Below, one piece after another: positions 60,964 to 64,000 of a stretch of 64,000 nucleotides of DNA; the stretch's first letter is position 1; every line of letters begins with the position of its first letter. The DNA is taken from contig NZ_JACSKA010000001.1 in the NCBI RefSeq assembly GCF_018617385.1, positions 1,116,001 through 1,180,000 of the forward strand, given 5' to 3'. Under the pieces are notes generated by a model that made no database searches, was not told where the DNA came from, and worked only from the letters and a program-made list of their open reading frames with translations. Made by a program: the position numbers and the translations under genes. Source of the DNA: Exiguobacterium sp018617385. GTDB lineage: Bacteria; Bacillota; Bacilli; Exiguobacteriales; Exiguobacteriaceae.

Positions 60964-61070
60964 GTTGGAAGTCCTCCTCTCCTCTTACTTTCGCTGTTTC
61001 AAAAACGGGTGTCAAGACGTCGAATCATACGAATGACTCATGCTAGAATAGGAAAGAGAGGTGATACGTG

Positions 61071-62174
61071 ATGAAATGGATTCACACGGCCGATTGGCAT
61101 CTAGGAAAGATTGTCCACGGTCGACATATGACAGAAGATCAACGGAATATCTTGTTCCATTCATTTTTACAAATCGTAGATGAAGAGCGACCCGATGCGG
61201 TCATCATCGCAGGTGATTTATATGACCGTGCCGTCCCTCCCGTCGAGGCGGTCGATTTACTCGATGAGATGTGGCGAGAGCTCGTCTTGAACCGTGGAAT
61301 CCCGGTCGTTGCCATCGCTGGAAACCATGATTCAGCAGAACGTCTCGAATATAGTTCGAAGTTATTGAGACAAGTGGGTCTTCACATCGTTGGGAAACTC
61401 GACCCGACTTCGGGTCCCCTCGATGTCGCAGGGGTCCCATTTTATCCGATTCCATTCCTTGAGCCGGCTCGCGTACGACATATCCTCGGTATCGACTCGA
61501 TTCGAACGCATCACGATGCACTGGAGGCAGTCATTGAAGCTTACGGTACAATCGAAAAAGATGCGGTTACAATCGGTCACAGTTTTGTCGCGGGCGGACT
61601 CGAGACGGATTCAGAGCGTCAGTTATCCGTTGGCACGGCTGGACAGGTCGCAAAAGGGTTATATGAGCCTTTTTCGTATACGGCATTAGGTCATTTACAT
61701 AATCGTGATGCGATTCAATCAGATCGGATTGCATATAGCGGGTCGCTCATGAAATATTCGTTTTCCGAGGTCAATCATGAAAAGTCCGTCGATATTCTGG
61801 AATGGAACGGTCAATGGACACGTCGTCGCCGTGCCTTGACACCAGAGCGAGATATGCGACAACTCACGGGAACAATGAACGAACTCCTTGCCCCAACTTT
61901 TTATCAGCAACAACAGACAGATGACTATCTTAAAATTGTATTGACCGATGATACGGCGCTCCATGATCCGATGGCGAAACTCCGGACTGTCTATCCGAAT
62001 ATCCTTCATCTTGAACTGGAACTGTTACGTCGTCAGGAACAGACATCCACGTTTGAACGCGAAACGCTCGAAAGACAGTCCGTAGAAGAGGTATATCTTC
62101 AATTTTTTGAGGCCGTTCATGATCGCACTGCACCAGATGCCGTGAAGCAAATGATAGAAGAGGGTGATGTCTGA
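61071..62174 (+). CDS. sbcD: Exonuclease subunit SbcD
   Basis: 367 residues, the Mre11-type nuclease. Metal motifs: HTADWHLGK, AGDLYDRAVPP, AGNHDSAERL and GHLHNRD. It works with SbcC to cut hairpins and double-strand ends. ATG 61071 is preferred to the in-frame GTG 61068; GAGAGGTG lies 7 bases before the ATG. The stop overlaps the sbcC start (TGATG). Confidence 0.95.
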   Translation: MKWIHTADWHLGKIVHGRHMTEDQRNILFHSFLQIVDEERPDAVIIAGDLYDRAVPPVEAVDLLDEMWRELVLNRGIPVVAIAGNHDSAERLEYSSKLLRQVGLHIVGKLDPTSGPLDVAGVPFYPIPFLEPARVRHILGIDSIRTHHDALEAVIEAYGTIEKDAVTIGHSFVAGGLETDSERQLSVGTAGQVAKGLYEPFSYTALGHLHNRDAIQSDRIAYSGSLMKYSFSEVNHEKSVDILEWNGQWTRRRRALTPERDMRQLTGTMNELLAPTFYQQQQTDDYLKIVLTDDTALHDPMAKLRTVYPNILHLELELLRRQEQTSTFERETLERQSVEEVYLQFFEAVHDRTAPDAVKQMIEEGDV

Positions 62175-64000
62175 TGAGACCGGTCGAATTGATGATTCAA
62201 GCATTCGGACCATATGCAGAACGTGAAACGATTGACTTCACCCAGTTGGTTGGCCGCTCGATGTTTGTCGTCAGCGGTCGAACGGGCGCCGGGAAGACGA
62301 CGATCTTTGATGCGATGACGTTCGCCCTTTATGGTAAGGCGAGTGGGGCGCTTCGAAATGCAAGTGACTTCAGAAGCCAATATGCACAACCTGAGGTGAA
62401 GACGGAAGTTGATTTTTCGTTCACGATTCGAGGAGAGCGCTATCGGATCGTACGACAGCCGCAACAACCTCATCCGAAAAACAAGACCCCAATCCCGCAT
62501 GAGGCCATCCTCTATGAATGGGAAGACGGATGGAAGCCGTTGGCGACGAAAGTGAACGAGGTTCAAGAACGAATCGAATCGATTTTACAACTATCGTATG
62601 AACAGTTTAGTCAAATTTTGTTGCTCCCTCAAAACCAATTTAGACAATTACTTGATTCGAACTCGAATGAAAAACAACAAATCCTCCAATCCATCTTCAA
62701 AACAGAGGCATATCGTACGTTCCAGGAAAAGTGGGGCGAACGCTATAGTGCCTATCGCAAACAAGTGGAATGGGCGGTCGAGCGGACGCGGCTCAAATTA
62801 TTAGAACTTGAGGATGAATCGATTGAAGAGGTGTCGACCCAGTCAATCGACGAGATTCAACGTTGGCTCGATGAGCGTGAAGAACATCTGATTGCAACGT
62901 GTGAAACGGCCTTAGCCCAGAAACAAACGTATGCGACAGCACTTGAAGAGGCAAGAGATGCACTTGAGAAAGCAAAAGCGCTCATCACCCTATTTCAGGA
63001 GCGAGAAGAGACCGATCGAGCACTTGCAATCTTTTTAAACGGAGAATCGATTCGAAACGAGACACGTGAACTGCTAACAAATTTAGAGGTCGCAGCCAAC
63101 ATTCGTCCAGTCTTTGAACGGTTACAGGAACTAGAGCAACTCGTTCGTCGGCTAACGATGGAAGAACAGACCTCCTCGACAAAATTAGAGCACTTGCAAT
63201 CCACCCAATCGAAGTTAGTGGAGCGACAACCAACGATTGAAAAGGACAAAGAAGAAGTGATCTCTCGTAAAGAGCGACTACGGATTGTCGATGAGATGAT
63301 GCCAAGAATCAAGGAACGCACCACACTCGTGACCCTTCGTGACCAACTGATGAATCGTGCAAAACAATTGGCCACGTTTTCAAAAGAATCTCGGTTACAA
63401 GAACTTCAAGAAAAAGAACGACAATTGGTCGAGAGCGTAAAGTCTGAACCTAGCGAACGAGCAGTCGATGCAGAACGTCATGTCGACCTATTGGTGCATC
63501 TGGCCTCCCTTGAAACAAAAGCGCGTGAGTTATCAAAACAACTCGACGAATGTGAACGGACGGGTAAGGACGTTCAACGACAGTATGTGACCCAACAGGA
63601 AGTGGTCTCCACGTTTAAACATCAGGAACAGTTACTACTAGCGAGACAATTGAGTGAAACGCTTGTAGACGGTGAGCCATGCCCGGTATGCGGTTCTCGT
63701 CATCATGATATCCCACAACACGAAGAAACCGTTACGAACATCACGGAGCGGGATGCGGCCGTGGCACGTCTTGATGATTTGTCCACACGCTTAATCGAAG
63801 CGAGAGCGGACTATCGTTCGTTCTATCAACAACTTGAAACAATCCGACAAGAACTGGATCAAGCTTCGAAAGACATTCAATTCGACGGGGATATCACAGA
63901 AGAACTCAATAAGTGGCGAACACGTGCAGAACGATTGCAACGGGAAGAACGAATGCGTCAAGAGAACGAACGGACACTACGTCAGCTGTCAGCGGAAATC
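62174..64000 (+). CDS. sbcC: Exonuclease subunit SbcC, 3'-truncated by window edge
   Basis: The first 609 codons of a Rad50-type SMC ATPase. Walker A GRTGAGKTTIFD is near residue 36, and the ATPase N-lobe ends with LLLPQNQFRQLL. Long coiled coils follow. The zinc hook CPVC (C503, C506) is seen at 63680-63691, at the apex of the coils. The C-terminal coil, signature motif and Walker B lie beyond the window. It overlaps sbcD and must be translated with it. Confidence 0.95.
   Translation, partial: MRPVELMIQAFGPYAERETIDFTQLVGRSMFVVSGRTGAGKTTIFDAMTFALYGKASGALRNASDFRSQYAQPEVKTEVDFSFTIRGERYRIVRQPQQPHPKNKTPIPHEAILYEWEDGWKPLATKVNEVQERIESILQLSYEQFSQILLLPQNQFRQLLDSNSNEKQQILQSIFKTEAYRTFQEKWGERYSAYRKQVEWAVERTRLKLLELEDESIEEVSTQSIDEIQRWLDEREEHLIATCETALAQKQTYATALEEARDALEKAKALITLFQEREETDRALAIFLNGESIRNETRELLTNLEVAANIRPVFERLQELEQLVRRLTMEEQTSSTKLEHLQSTQSKLVERQPTIEKDKEEVISRKERLRIVDEMMPRIKERTTLVTLRDQLMNRAKQLATFSKESRLQELQEKERQLVESVKSEPSERAVDAERHVDLLVHLASLETKARELSKQLDECERTGKDVQRQYVTQQEVVSTFKHQEQLLLARQLSETLVDGEPCPVCGSRHHDIPQHEETVTNITERDAAVARLDDLSTRLIEARADYRSFYQQLETIRQELDQASKDIQFDGDITEELNKWRTRAERLQREERMRQENERTLRQLSAEI

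Noticed and set aside
1..64000. CRISPR arrays, tRNA or rRNA genes, insertion sequences, prophage
   Set aside because: No regular repeat-spacer pattern, cloverleaf-like sequence, transposase or phage structural gene was seen; the only recombinases are the tyrosine recombinase-like protein and the SOS-operon resolvase YneB.

Overview
The window looks like a core-chromosome segment of a low-to-mid G+C Bacillota of the order Bacillales, most likely Exiguobacterium or a close relative. That genus call is inference. It rests on three things: gene order matching the ymf/recA/ymdB, ynbA-ynbB-glnR-glnA, lexA-yneA-yneB-ynzC-tkt-yneF-ccdA-ccdC-yneK and yneP/yneS blocks of Bacillus subtilis; the absence of true sporulation operons; and the mix of families. 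There are no rRNA or tRNA genes, CRISPR arrays, insertion sequences or prophage. Sixty-three protein genes are supported, and the first and last run off the edges.

Region 1 (1-16650): the end of a ResD-like regulator and its ResE-like kinase; a PduO-type cobalamin adenosyltransferase; the EF-P modification cluster ymfF-ymfH-ymfI; then ymfK, rodZ, pgsA, cinA, recA (with an SOS box), rny, ymdB, spoVS, a histidine phosphatase and the threonine-degrading pair tdh-kbl. Region 2 (16780-25030) is more accessory: an orphan membrane protein, a DUF4256 protein, two adjacent orphan genes, an MFS exporter, a GNAT acetyltransferase, a second histidine phosphatase, a T-box-controlled second methionyl-tRNA synthetase of AT-rich composition, and a degenerate tyrosine recombinase.

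Region 3 (25090-29630): hflX-ynbB and the glnR-glnA operon, whose promoter carries two GlnR-type sites 22 bp apart. Region 4 (29659-45455): an AraC/GyrI-like regulator; lexA diverging from an SOS operon across four LexA-type boxes; tkt and yneF; a heterodimeric ABC exporter whose first subunit appears to start at AUU; a Spo0E-like phosphatase; ccdA-ccdC; an acetate-type symporter operon with a cre site and a FadR/PdhR-like palindrome; yneK; and prfC.

Region 5 (45456-64000): aconitase with a CcpC-type dyad, a DUF3939-like protein, a BCCT transporter, a membrane-anchored orphan followed by a tandem-AAA SpoVK/CbbX-like ATPase, a YneP-type thioesterase, a VanY-like lipoprotein, plsY, a DeoR regulator next to cutC, a DUF975 protein, a YdaT-like protein, a second ABC exporter operon with a dehydrogenase, and sbcD-sbcC.

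Regulatory sequence is unusually readable here. LexA, GlnR, CcpC, CcpA and T-box(Met) signals each sit at the gene expected from B. subtilis, and most operons end in a clear Rho-independent hairpin. The most unusual items are the LysM-less protein in the yneA slot, the two-gene orphan cassette, the tandem AAA protein and the AUU start. I did not find a convincing wholly new multi-gene system.
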